Assembly (NCBI GenBank): GCA_040383485.1
Contig: JBEIDK010000059.1
Location: 1 to 17,266, forward strand
Direction of reading: 5' to 3'
DNA from: JBEIDK01 sp040383485
Lineage (GTDB): Bacteria > Bacteroidota > Bacteroidia > UBA4408
Length of the DNA stretch: 17,266 nucleotides
How positions within the stretch are numbered: position 1 is the stretch's first letter; the number at the start of each line of letters is the position of its first letter. Positions 7,532 through 15,723 of the stretch are shown one piece after another. The position numbers and the translations under genes are program-made. The notes below the pieces were generated by a model, which was given only the letters and a program-made list of their open reading frames with translations, did not search any database and was not told the origin of the DNA.

Positions 7532-8875
7532 TTGTATAAAATTAGAAAATTACTATTAATTGTAATAGCTATAAATTTAGCTTCGTTTAGCAATTTATTT
7601 GCACAGCAATTAAACGCAAAAGAAAAAGTTCTTGACATAGGAACTGTAGAATCTGCCTTACAATTAGTGTATGAGTTTACCATTTTCAACAACTCTGATA
7701 AATTAAACTTTATTCTAAAAGTGGATGGTCCAAAATCGTGTTCTATTCAAATTGAAAAGAAAAAGTTACTACCAAAAGATAGTTCTGCGATAATAATTAC
7801 ATACCAAGTGCTAAGAATTGGTGCATTTTCTGAAGATATTTTTATTTATTCTGGTAATAATGATAATCCATTAACGTTAACTATAAAAGGCAAAATTAAG
7901 AATGTTGCTGTAGATGATTTGCAAGCATGTCACCCTACAGTAAAAAACAGAAAGCAAAACAAACTTCTACCACCCGAGAAGACCATAAATATTAGTGGAT
8001 TTGTATTTGATGAAGAAACCAAAGAACCTATTAATGGTGCTGATTTAAAAATTGAACTACCCAACAAAATTATAGACCTTACAAGTGATAAGAGTGGTTT
8101 GTTTCAAATTGAAGCTCCACAATGTATTTTAAAAATATCTGTTAGCGCGAATAACTTTATCTCAAAAAATGTTTCTATAAATACTTCCAAAACAAATTCT
8201 GTAATTGAAATTCCATTACAAAAAATAGTAAAAATAGTAAATGAACCAACCATTGTTTCTAAAGAAACGATAAGAAATTTAGAACCTGCAACTATAAATG
8301 ATTCAAAACTATCCAACAAAGAATACGCACCAAATCAAATTGTATTCCTGATTGATAAAAGTGCTTCTATGAAAGAGCCAAATAAATTGCCAGCACTTAA
8401 AGTGGCAATAAAATGTATCTTAAAAGAGTTAAGAAGTTGTGATTATTTATCGGTTATATACTATTCAACCACAGCGAATATTCTATTTGAAAATATAAAG
8501 GCAACGGATATTGAAATCATAGAAAAAGCAATAGATACTTTAAAAGCAAAAGGACAAACTTCGGGTGGTAAAGGCATTGCTTTAGCTTATGAGATAGCCC
8601 GTAAAAACTATATTAATAATGGAAACAATGAAATAATTTTAGCCACCGATGGTGCTTTTAAATTAAAGGACGAGGATAAGACAATGATGAATTTAGAGCC
8701 GAATAAAACTCTCTCGATGAGCATTTTAGCTTTTGGAGGCGAAAAAAAAGATTTATGGCAATTATATAAGTTAAGCCTTGATGCAAAAGGCTCATATCTT
8801 CAGGTGAATGCTAATAAAAATGTTTGTAATGTGTTAATGGAAGAAATTAAAACGAAAAGTCGAATTAAAAGATAA
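7532..8875 (+). CDS. Secreted VWA protein with Ig-like and carboxypeptidase-regulatory domains
   Basis: At 447 residues. An in-frame TGA lies one codon upstream and no ATG is available, so TTG at 7532 is the best start. It gives an ideal signal peptide: KIRK, a hydrophobic core and cleavage near LFAQ (residue 24-25). Residues about 32-122 resemble a DUF1573/ASPM-like Ig fold (VLDIGTVESALQLVYEFTIF, then LTLTIKGKI). Residues about 152-232 form a carboxypeptidase-regulatory-like beta sandwich (INISGFVFDEETKEPINGA). Residues about 268-435 are a von Willebrand factor A domain with the metal site D275-K-S-A-S279, a threonine in GQTSGG and an aspartate in LATDGAF. It is exported to the periplasm or surface and probably mediates metal-dependent protein binding. 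There is no T9SS tail or lipobox. The ligand is unknown. Domain order is clear; function is inferred. Confidence 0.8.
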   Translation: MYKIRKLLLIVIAINLASFSNLFAQQLNAKEKVLDIGTVESALQLVYEFTIFNNSDKLNFILKVDGPKSCSIQIEKKKLLPKDSSAIIITYQVLRIGAFSEDIFIYSGNNDNPLTLTIKGKIKNVAVDDLQACHPTVKNRKQNKLLPPEKTINISGFVFDEETKEPINGADLKIELPNKIIDLTSDKSGLFQIEAPQCILKISVSANNFISKNVSINTSKTNSVIEIPLQKIVKIVNEPTIVSKETIRNLEPATINDSKLSNKEYAPNQIVFLIDKSASMKEPNKLPALKVAIKCILKELRSCDYLSVIYYSTTANILFENIKATDIEIIEKAIDTLKAKGQTSGGKGIALAYEIARKNYINNGNNEIILATDGAFKLKDEDKTMMNLEPNKTLSMSILAFGGEKKDLWQLYKLSLDAKGSYLQVNANKNVCNVLMEEIKTKSRIKR

Positions 8876-8950
8876 TATAGCTTTTAAGAGAGAAATCAAA
8901 AAAAAAGAATAAATTTAACTTCTAAAATGTTTCATTACCGCTAATGTTTT

Positions 8951-9685
8951 ATGTCATCAGAGAACTTTGTTTTTAAAAAATTTGAAATAAAACAAGATAA
9001 ATGTGCTATGAAAGTTGGCACTGACGCTGTTCTACTTGGTTCTTGGTCCGACGCTAAAAATGCCAATACAATATTAGATATAGGTACTGGTACTGGTATA
9101 TTGGCTTTAATGCTCGCACAAAAAAGCCACGCCAAAATTATTGCCATTGATATTGATAACGACTCTTATTTGCAAGCAAAGGAGAATGTTCAAAATAGCA
9201 TCTGGTCAAATAATATTGTTGTCAAAAACATTTCTATTCAGGATTTCGTAATCAGCAACAATACTAAATACGATGTAATCATCACAAATCCACCTTATTT
9301 TACAGATGCTTTTAAAGCGAAAGAAACTTCAAGAAATAATGCAAGACATACTGATGAGTTGCCTTTTGATGTACTTATAAATTGCGTTTGTAAATTACTA
9401 AGCCCCAATGGGTTTTTCTATATTATTTTACCTTATTCAGAAGCAAAGTTTTTTATGAGTTTAGCTAGGACAAATGGTTTGTTCTTATTAAAAAGTACAA
9501 GGGTAAAAACAAAAATTGAAAAAGAACCTAAACGCTTATTGATGAAATATTCATTTACTCAATCTACACATGAAGAAGACGAAATTGTGATTGAGAATGA
9601 CGAGAGACACAACTATACCAAGGAATATATTGAACTTACAAAAGATTATTATTTAGACCTTGAAAATAAAAATTTAAAAAAATAG
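8951..9685 (+). CDS. trmN6: TrmN6-like tRNA1(Val) adenine-37 N6-methyltransferase
   Basis: At 244 residues, this is a Rossmann-fold SAM-dependent methyltransferase of the YfiC/TrmN6 family. The N-terminus has KFEIKQDKCAMKVGTDAVLL, a family block. The SAM site is ILDIGTGTGILALMLA (41-56), then IAIDID near 65. The catalytic NPPYF (113-117) shows an N6-adenine or glutamine methylase type. E. coli YfiC methylates A37 of tRNA1(Val) in the cytosol; the same role is likely here. RumA-like or HemK-like methylases share NPPY but lack this N-terminal block. It is the last plus-strand gene before a convergent junction, with 16 bases between the two stop codons. Confidence 0.88.
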   Translation: MSSENFVFKKFEIKQDKCAMKVGTDAVLLGSWSDAKNANTILDIGTGTGILALMLAQKSHAKIIAIDIDNDSYLQAKENVQNSIWSNNIVVKNISIQDFVISNNTKYDVIITNPPYFTDAFKAKETSRNNARHTDELPFDVLINCVCKLLSPNGFFYIILPYSEAKFFMSLARTNGLFLLKSTRVKTKIEKEPKRLLMKYSFTQSTHEEDEIVIENDERHNYTKEYIELTKDYYLDLENKNLKK

Positions 9686-9722
9686 TAATTGATACAGTAA
9701 ATTATTCTACTATAATTTTTTT
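9676..9722. terminator. possible bidirectional terminator between convergent genes
   Basis: Seven A's (9676-9682) followed by TAGTA mirror TACTA (9708-9712), a TAA bulge and seven T's (9716-9722). The structure can fold on either strand and each strand ends in a U-tract. It overlaps the last codons of both convergent genes. The short, AT-only stem keeps confidence low. Confidence 0.35.
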
Positions 9723-11264
9723 AATTTGAATTTTATCATCCGTTTTTATCAAACAATAATAAATACCGCCGTTTAGTTTATATTTGTTTTTATCAATGGT
9801 TTCAAGGTGCTTACCATATTCTGTAGGTTCGTTATTTTTTACAACTCCCACCAATTCACCCAAAACATTATAAATAAATATTGAAACGTTAGCGTTTTTT
9901 CTTAATTTATAGGCTATAAATGGCATGTTTTCATAATAAACCGCTGCGCATTCTTCAACAACAAATATTGGTTCATTGTTAAGCTTAAATCCTAGTATTA
10001 CACTGTCAATAATTGCGGTATAAATTGATGTGTTACCATTGTCCATTCTTGTCCAAATTGGTCTTACCACTCCATTGTGTGCAGATATGTTTATATAATC
10101 ACCAAAGAAACTATTTGAGTTAGGTACAAACGAACTAGAGTTAATTTTAAAATTCTGAAATGTATTTCCTCCATCTTTTGAAAATGCAAGATAAACATCT
10201 GTACTATCTGAGTTAGCAGTATAATTGCTTCTATCATAAAAAGCAACATAGATATAACCTGTAGTTTGGTCAATACTCATCCAGTTAAAAAATTGGTGAC
10301 TAACTGTAGTATCCGAATTTACCTTTAATGGATTACTCCATGTTGCACCACCATCTGTCGACTTTATGATGAAGACATCAGTGTTTAAAACACCATTTCT
10401 TTGGTCGGACCAATTAATATAAATAGTACCATTGTTTACTCCACCGCTATGGTCACATACTGTTACCGGAAATCCATTAGTCCTTGTTATTCCGCTCACT
10501 TGAAAATCCCAACCCCCAGGCTGTGTTGCCACTTCAATATCATTTTGCATCCAAGTATTTCCTCCATCATTTGATTTATCGAAATAAATTTTTTGATGAT
10601 TTGACCATGCAACATAAATTTCACCATTCGGACCAACAGCCGGCACAGCGCCTTCAGTGGTATTGTCGGAATCTAAACAATCACCTGCGTACTTACTAAT
10701 TCGCATTGGTGTACTCCAAGAGTTTCCATTGTTCGATGATTTTGAAAATAAAATTATTGTACTATCGTTTGCCGAAGAACTGTTATATGAATCAAATTGC
10801 GTCCAAGTAGCATACAGCTCATTATTCAAATGATTTACCGCAACCCATTCTTTATCTTGATCCTTGTTACCATTTAATCCAAAGCCAACACCTGCACTCC
10901 AAATTCCATTAATACTATCAAGTCTTTGACAAACCATACGGTCAATCCAACCATTAGCACCACCAGTATTTGAAAGATGAAAATAATAAAATTTACCTGA
11001 AGTATCGGCAACAATGCAAGGGTCGCCCCATACGCCAAAACTGCTTGCCATTGCCGTTCTTTGCCATGTAAAACCTCCATCTGATGACTTATAAATATTA
11101 TTCAAATTCGAACCTGCAACCATCTCATTTGTATTTTTAGGATTAATACAAATACTAGGTTCATTTGGTGTGGCCATTGTAGAAATTAAAATATTCTGAA
11201 ATTGCCCAAAAGAAAAATCTGTTATTGAAAAAAATATTAAAAGTAATAAGATGTATTTTCTCAT
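9702..11264 (-). CDS. Secreted Asp-box (BNR/sialidase-like) protein with T9SS sorting domain
   Basis: At 520 residues. A signal peptide (MRKYILLLLIFFSITDFSFG) is followed by a beta-propeller marked by at least five Asp-boxes: SSDGGFTW (60-67), SSNNGNSW, SNDGGNTW, STDGGATW and SKDGGNTF. The last about 85 residues form a type A T9SS C-terminal domain (VSIFIYNVLGELVG, GGIYYCLI, KKIIVE), so the product should pass the outer membrane by the type IX system and be secreted or surface-anchored. The fold is like that of exo-sialidases, but I see no clear FRIP or RIP arginine motif, so enzymatic sialidase activity is doubtful; a binding or adhesion role is as likely. It begins 19 bases after the upstream glycosyltransferase and is the last gene of the minus-strand cluster. 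Confidence 0.85.
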   Translation of the reverse strand: MRKYILLLLIFFSITDFSFGQFQNILISTMATPNEPSICINPKNTNEMVAGSNLNNIYKSSDGGFTWQRTAMASSFGVWGDPCIVADTSGKFYYFHLSNTGGANGWIDRMVCQRLDSINGIWSAGVGFGLNGNKDQDKEWVAVNHLNNELYATWTQFDSYNSSSANDSTIILFSKSSNNGNSWSTPMRISKYAGDCLDSDNTTEGAVPAVGPNGEIYVAWSNHQKIYFDKSNDGGNTWMQNDIEVATQPGGWDFQVSGITRTNGFPVTVCDHSGGVNNGTIYINWSDQRNGVLNTDVFIIKSTDGGATWSNPLKVNSDTTVSHQFFNWMSIDQTTGYIYVAFYDRSNYTANSDSTDVYLAFSKDGGNTFQNFKINSSSFVPNSNSFFGDYINISAHNGVVRPIWTRMDNGNTSIYTAIIDSVILGFKLNNEPIFVVEECAAVYYENMPFIAYKLRKNANVSIFIYNVLGELVGVVKNNEPTEYGKHLETIDKNKYKLNGGIYYCLIKTDDKIQIKKIIVE

Positions 11265-11283
11265 TTAAATCAAAGTTATCAAA

Positions 11284-12270
11284 CTATTTAAAGTTATTAA
11301 TTATGCTTGCAATAATTTCTTCATTTCTATCGCTATATTTTTCTTGAATTATTTCAGAATTATCTAACCAGCTCATAATCTCTTTGGTAAAATTATGATC
11401 AATGTTATTTGTAACCTTCACTCCCATTTGTTTTAAAGCCTCTGCGTTACAGCGCTGTTCATATTGACCTTTCATTGGTATGCACAATAGTTTTTTACCT
11501 AAATAAATTGCTTCGGCAGGAGTTTCAAAACCTGCATTACATATTATGCCAGTGCATGAAAGTAATTTATCAATATAATTTTCTTCTGAAATAGTAAAAA
11601 CAGTTACATTGTTTACTGAGTATGATGATGAGGTGTGTTTGCAAAAAATATTGAAAGTATAATCTTTTATTGAACTGAATAATGGAATTAATTTTTTAGC
11701 TTCATATGATGGCAAATAAACTAGAACTGATTTAGTGGCTGATTTTTTTCCTTCTCTAATTTTTTCACGAATGATTGGTTTGTAAATATTTTTATCATAC
11801 TCATTAAAGTGAAAGCTATAATATGTAGTGCATGGAGAATGGTATTTTAAAACCATTTCATTGAACCAATCTTTTTTATTTGGTCGAGGTACTAATTTAC
11901 TTAGGTATGAAGAATGATGGCTTAATGAAACAATTTTTTTGCCTTTTATTTTGCAAAGCCAAGCTGTTAATGGCTCAAAATCATTGATGATAACATCATA
12001 ATCATTTATTGGAAAACGAATCATATCTATGAAAAATGTAAGTATTTTAAATCTCCAAAAAGATTTCCAATAGTTAATTCCTCCATTTTTGCCAAAGGTA
12101 AAACCTAAGCCATTAAGTTTGTATTTAATAGGATGTGAGAGTTTAATATCATGGTCAGTACTGCTAATTAATACATCAACTTCTCCATACTTTTTTAATA
12201 ACGGTATAAACACCTGCGCCCTACTCATATGTCCGTTTCCAGTTCCTTGTATAGCGTAAAGTATTTTCAA
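11284..12270 (-). CDS. GT-B glycosyltransferase (PF13528/MJ1255-like)
   Basis: At 328 residues. The N-terminus MKILYAIQGTGNGHMSRAQV is the hallmark of the glycosyltransferase family 1 group PF13528, with the glycine-rich GxGxGHxxRA loop that precedes the acceptor domain. The C-terminal nucleotide-sugar site is IICNAGFETPAEAIYLGKKL followed by CIPMKGQYEQRCNAEAL, similar to the MurG/GT28-like donor pocket. It is soluble or membrane-associated at the inner leaflet, with no signal peptide. Donor and acceptor sugars cannot be read. It lies 46 bases after the outer-membrane protein gene and 19 bases before the Asp-box gene, on the same strand, so it may serve envelope or secreted-protein glycosylation. 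Confidence 0.85.
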   Translation of the reverse strand: MKILYAIQGTGNGHMSRAQVFIPLLKKYGEVDVLISSTDHDIKLSHPIKYKLNGLGFTFGKNGGINYWKSFWRFKILTFFIDMIRFPINDYDVIINDFEPLTAWLCKIKGKKIVSLSHHSSYLSKLVPRPNKKDWFNEMVLKYHSPCTTYYSFHFNEYDKNIYKPIIREKIREGKKSATKSVLVYLPSYEAKKLIPLFSSIKDYTFNIFCKHTSSSYSVNNVTVFTISEENYIDKLLSCTGIICNAGFETPAEAIYLGKKLLCIPMKGQYEQRCNAEALKQMGVKVTNNIDHNFTKEIMSWLDNSEIIQEKYSDRNEEIIASIINNFK

Positions 12271-12316
12271 AATATTCTATTCTGTATTTAAATAATAAGT
12301 ATAAAAAAGCTGAATA

Positions 12317-12955
12317 TTAAAGTGCAAAGCCAGCTTCAAATCCCAATCTAAAAAATATTTTATTATCAAGATTTACAATTTTAATTAAACCTACTCCAGC
12401 ATCAAAACCTACAAATAAACCCCTATGCTTAATACCTGAATACCCGACATTCAATGCACCTGCACTAAAATTATTGGTTCTATATTTTGGTATTACTAAA
12501 CCTGTTAAAACATCGGCATTACCCAAATAAATTTGAGGTTGCACGTACCAAGCCGACCTGCCTTTGGTAGTTTTATCTTTGTTATACAACCTTATACCTA
12601 GCCCGTACATTTGATTTCTAATAAGTTCTTTCGATTCTATAGTTGAAGTTCTTAAAACATTAATACCTTGATAAAGTAAATTATTAAATTGAAGTACCCC
12701 AGAAACACTCTTTGAAAAAGGTATTTCTAAACTTAAATAAATTTGAGAGGTTAGAAAGTTTGCAATATCAATACTTATGGCTGCTCGATACTCATATTGT
12801 TCGAGGCCATTATCACTTATGGTATTAACATCAGCTGTATCGTTTTTCAATATATTTGGACCATTCTTGTTTACTATTACTATAGAATCATTTTGAGTTT
12901 GTGCCATGCATAAATTCATTATAAATACAAACACAACTAATAATAATGATTTCAT
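12317..12955 (-). CDS. Small outer-membrane beta-barrel-like protein
   Basis: At 212 residues. A signal peptide (MKSLLLVVFVFIMNLCMAQ) is followed by a short polar linker, then repeated alternating strands: YRAAISIDIANFL, IYLSLEIPF, VSGVLQFNN, YGLGIRLYN, AWYVQPQIYLG and GLFVGFDAGVGLI, ending FRLGFEAGFAL. This is the pattern of a small outer-membrane barrel as in DUF3575-like proteins, though I do not recognise a named family. The cysteine in the signal region is not in a proper lipobox, so it is not called a lipoprotein. It is in the same strand cluster as the glycosyltransferases, 60 bases after gcvT. Role unknown; location fairly likely. Confidence 0.65.
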   Translation of the reverse strand: MKSLLLVVFVFIMNLCMAQTQNDSIVIVNKNGPNILKNDTADVNTISDNGLEQYEYRAAISIDIANFLTSQIYLSLEIPFSKSVSGVLQFNNLLYQGINVLRTSTIESKELIRNQMYGLGIRLYNKDKTTKGRSAWYVQPQIYLGNADVLTGLVIPKYRTNNFSAGALNVGYSGIKHRGLFVGFDAGVGLIKIVNLDNKIFFRLGFEAGFAL

Positions 12956-13015
12956 CTAGTAGCTAATAAGTTTATCAAAAATTAGAACAATACTATTTTT
13001 TCTAAATTCAAACGT

Positions 13016-14098
13016 TTATGATTTGTAGAAAGGTATTTTTTCAACAATAGCTTTTAAGTTTTTATCACGTACAGCAATAAATATTTCTGTTCCAGCTTTG
13101 CTATGTAAAGTTTCTACGTAAGCCATTCCTATAGCCTCCTTCAGCGAAGGCGACTGCGTACCTGAAGTAACTTTACCAATTGTTTTTCCTTCCGCATCTT
13201 TTACTTCATAATCATGTCTCGGAATGCCGCGGTCAATCATTTTAAAACCTACCAATTTTTTAGTAACACCATCAGTTTTTTGTTTTTGTATTGCCTCAGA
13301 ATTGGTAAATGTTTTTGTAAATTTTGTAATCCAACCTAATCCAGCTTCTATTGGTGATGTAGTGTCATCAATGTCGTTACCATATAAACAAAAACCCATT
13401 TCTAAACGCAAAGTATCTCGCGCTGCAAGTCCTATTGGTTGTATGTTGTAAGGTTTACCAGCTTCAAACACAGCATTCCAAATATGTTCTGCGTTTTCAT
13501 TTTCAAAATAAATTTCAAAACCTCCTGCACCAGTATATCCTGTTGCAGAAACTAACACATTATCTATTCCTGCAAATTTTCCTTTCTCAAAAGTATAATA
13601 AACCATTGCAGACAAATCAATTTCGGTAAGGCTTTGTAATGCCTTAATTGCCATGGGACCTTGCACGGCTAACAAAGATGTTTTATCTGAAATATTATGC
13701 ATCTCTACATTTGAGGTGTTGTATTTCATTATGTGATTCCAATCTTTCTCAATATTAGAGGCATTTACAACAAGCATATAACTTTCTGCAGTCATTCTAT
13801 AAACCAATAAATCGTCCACAATTCCGCCAGTTTCATTTGGTAAGCATGAATATTGTATTTTACCATTTGTCAAAACAGAGACGTCATTACTTGTTACTCG
13901 TTGTATCAAATCAAGTGCATTTGCACCTTTCAAAATAAACTCACCCATGTGACTAACATCAAAAACACCAACACCTTTGCGCACTGTTTCATGTTCGGCA
14001 TTTATACCTTCATATGTTACAGGCATATTAAATCCTGCAAATGGAACCATTTTAGCTCCTAATTTTTCATGTACTGATGTTAATGCTGTATTCTTCAT
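13016..14098 (-). CDS. gcvT: Aminomethyltransferase, glycine cleavage T-protein
   Basis: At 360 residues, full length. The T-protein takes the aminomethyl group from H-protein lipoate and yields methylene-tetrahydrofolate and ammonia. Family blocks are HEKLGAKMVPFAGFNMPV (10-27), FDVSHMGEF (46-54), the catalytic-aspartate region GGIVDDLLVYR (91-101), GYTGAGGFEIYF, RDTLRLEMGFCLYGND and the C-terminal IGKVTSGTQSPSLKEAIGMA. All key blocks are intact. The gene begins 5 bases after the stop of the upstream glycosyltransferase, so it is likely translated from the same message. The gcvH and gcvP genes are not in the window. Confidence 0.96.
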   Translation of the reverse strand: MKNTALTSVHEKLGAKMVPFAGFNMPVTYEGINAEHETVRKGVGVFDVSHMGEFILKGANALDLIQRVTSNDVSVLTNGKIQYSCLPNETGGIVDDLLVYRMTAESYMLVVNASNIEKDWNHIMKYNTSNVEMHNISDKTSLLAVQGPMAIKALQSLTEIDLSAMVYYTFEKGKFAGIDNVLVSATGYTGAGGFEIYFENENAEHIWNAVFEAGKPYNIQPIGLAARDTLRLEMGFCLYGNDIDDTTSPIEAGLGWITKFTKTFTNSEAIQKQKTDGVTKKLVGFKMIDRGIPRHDYEVKDAEGKTIGKVTSGTQSPSLKEAIGMAYVETLHSKAGTEIFIAVRDKNLKAIVEKIPFYKS

Positions 14099-14103
14099 TT
14101 TTT

Positions 14104-15168
14104 TTATTGAAATAATTGTATAAAATTTTCTTTGTTTGATTTTACTGAATAATATTCTTCTATTTTTTTTCTAGTGTTGATGGCTAAAGTTTGTAATAAC
14201 TCCCTATTGGATATTAAATTTTCCAAGTTAACATACCAATCGTTTTCCGATTTGCAAATAAAACCATTAATTCCATCATCTACTATTTTTGTATTTACTC
14301 CTACAGGACTAACCAAAGCTGGAATGCCTAACGACATATATTGCAAGGCTTTAAAACCGCATTTGCCACTTGCCCACATATCATCATGCAATGGCATAAT
14401 TCCTACATCAAGTCGTAATAAATCTGCTATCTCTGTGTCCTTATTCCATTTTATAAATTCAAAACTTTTCAATGGTAACTCAGGATTTTTATCGCTAATA
14501 ACGCAAAACTTAAACCTGTATTTATCTTCTAATTGTTTAATTACAGGAACCATTTCATCTAAATATCTATTGGTGCTGTGAGAGCCTGTCCAACCAATAA
14601 CAATTTCAGAACTATTATGTTCTTTAATTTTGTTATGATAGTTTTCGGTATCTATGGTTGTTGGATTATACACTACATTTTTATTGTACTGAGCAGCATA
14701 ATTGCACAAATACATATTGCCACACGAAACTTTATATGCCACCTTGCATATATAATAGGTATTTTTATAAAACTTTAAAAACGAATAAAAGCTATTGCTT
14801 TCGCTTGAGTTAGGAATCCAAATGGCATCATCAAAATCATAAATTATTTTCTTGTTAAAAACCTTGGCTATTATAAATTCAAAGATGGCTGGCCCTACTG
14901 GCGATGCTTCACGGTGAATAAAAATGTAGTCGTATTTGTGCAAATAAAATAGCAATGCAAAACGATTGAATATTCCACCCAATATATAAAATATTTTCTG
15001 TAATAAATGCCCTGGCCTATATAAAACTTGCCAAGCGTTATGGCTTAAAAATGATTTGGTATCAAACTCAATTTTATTTTCTGTGAGATAAGCAAAGTAT
15101 TGTTCAAAGCGAAACCTTTGACTGGCTGCTTCACCAATTGGATATGGACAGATGAACAATAAACGCAT
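14104..15168 (-). CDS. GT-B glycosyltransferase (GT4-like)
   Basis: At 354 residues. The N-terminal domain starts MRLLFICPYPIGEAASQRFR and the middle has IIYDFDDAIW, common in polysaccharide and O-antigen transferases. The donor-site half has VIGWTGSHSTNRYLDEM and the late block SGKCGFKALQYMSLGIPALV, then SPVGVN. In classical GT4 enzymes the second glutamate of the EX7E motif lies in LEAMA; here the position reads LQYMS, a substitution typical of the branch with the GFKALQYM signature, so activity is probably retained. No signal peptide; it probably acts at the cytoplasmic face. It is the first gene of the minus-strand cluster, 5 bases ahead of gcvT. Substrates are unknown. Confidence 0.86.
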   Translation of the reverse strand: MRLLFICPYPIGEAASQRFRFEQYFAYLTENKIEFDTKSFLSHNAWQVLYRPGHLLQKIFYILGGIFNRFALLFYLHKYDYIFIHREASPVGPAIFEFIIAKVFNKKIIYDFDDAIWIPNSSESNSFYSFLKFYKNTYYICKVAYKVSCGNMYLCNYAAQYNKNVVYNPTTIDTENYHNKIKEHNSSEIVIGWTGSHSTNRYLDEMVPVIKQLEDKYRFKFCVISDKNPELPLKSFEFIKWNKDTEIADLLRLDVGIMPLHDDMWASGKCGFKALQYMSLGIPALVSPVGVNTKIVDDGINGFICKSENDWYVNLENLISNRELLQTLAINTRKKIEEYYSVKSNKENFIQLFQ

Positions 15169-15723
15169 AAATTATAGGGCTGTAAACCTACAAGAATTTT
15201 TCGAATATTAATTCTGCAAATTTTGAATATGATAGGTTTTCATTTTTACAATTTGTACCCAAGTTCGAAAAGTGTTGCAAAGAAAAACGTTGTAATCACT
15301 TAAAAAGCAAAAATAGCAGTAAAATCAAATGTTTCACTACAATTATTATTAAAATAAAACATCAATAAAATCTTAAAAAAATGAATTTTCAAACATTTTG
15401 TTCAGAGCTTTTACTTTTCATTAAGGAAATGTAAGATTGAAATTCAGACTGACTTTTAGAATAAGTTTATTACCGATATTTAAAAATGTTGTATAACCCT
15501 TTATCCTTAAATTGAAAAATTCTATTAACTGTTGATTATTCAAACCTTATTTACAACTAAATTCCTTTGCAGTTTATTTGCTTTAATGGAATATGCTAGT
15601 TATTGTTTTTTTCCTTTTTACTTAATTCATGTATTGTCAAAGTATTATTTTGATTATGAGATTTTTATCTTACTTTGAAATGCATTATTAGTAAATTAGT
15701 ATTTTAGCAATATATTTGAAAGT
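15169..15723. other. 555-base divergent spacer, no gene seen
   Basis: This spacer is very AT-rich, with stops in all frames and no ORF of family character. It must hold the promoters of the leftward glycosyltransferase cluster and of the rightward membrane phosphatase gene. I see no tRNA-like fold, tandem repeat, or hairpin of useful length. A regulatory small RNA cannot be ruled out. Confidence 0.6.
15649..15677 (+). promoter_or_regulatory. possible promoter of the GldL/M-like phosphatase gene
   Basis: TTTG (15649-15652) and TTACTTTG (15670-15677) are separated by 17 bases and resemble the Bacteroidota -33 and -7 elements, the second with one mismatch. A start about 7 bases on would give a leader of roughly 40 bases. 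Confidence 0.35.

Noticed and set aside
10484..10699. Plus-strand ORF of 71 codons inside the Asp-box gene
   Set aside because: Shadow of a repeat-rich propeller gene on the other strand.
9702..11264. Calling the Asp-box protein a true sialidase
   Set aside because: Asp-boxes occur in many propellers, and I could not find the FRIP-type arginine or a full catalytic set.
14174..14581. Plus-strand ORF of 135 codons
   Set aside because: Antisense to the glycosyltransferase, which has clear GT-B motifs; no recognisable domain.
15711..15718. TATATTTG, a perfect TAnnTTTG match
   Set aside because: It ends 5 bases before the ATG and has no TTTG at the right distance, so transcription would begin inside the start codon region.
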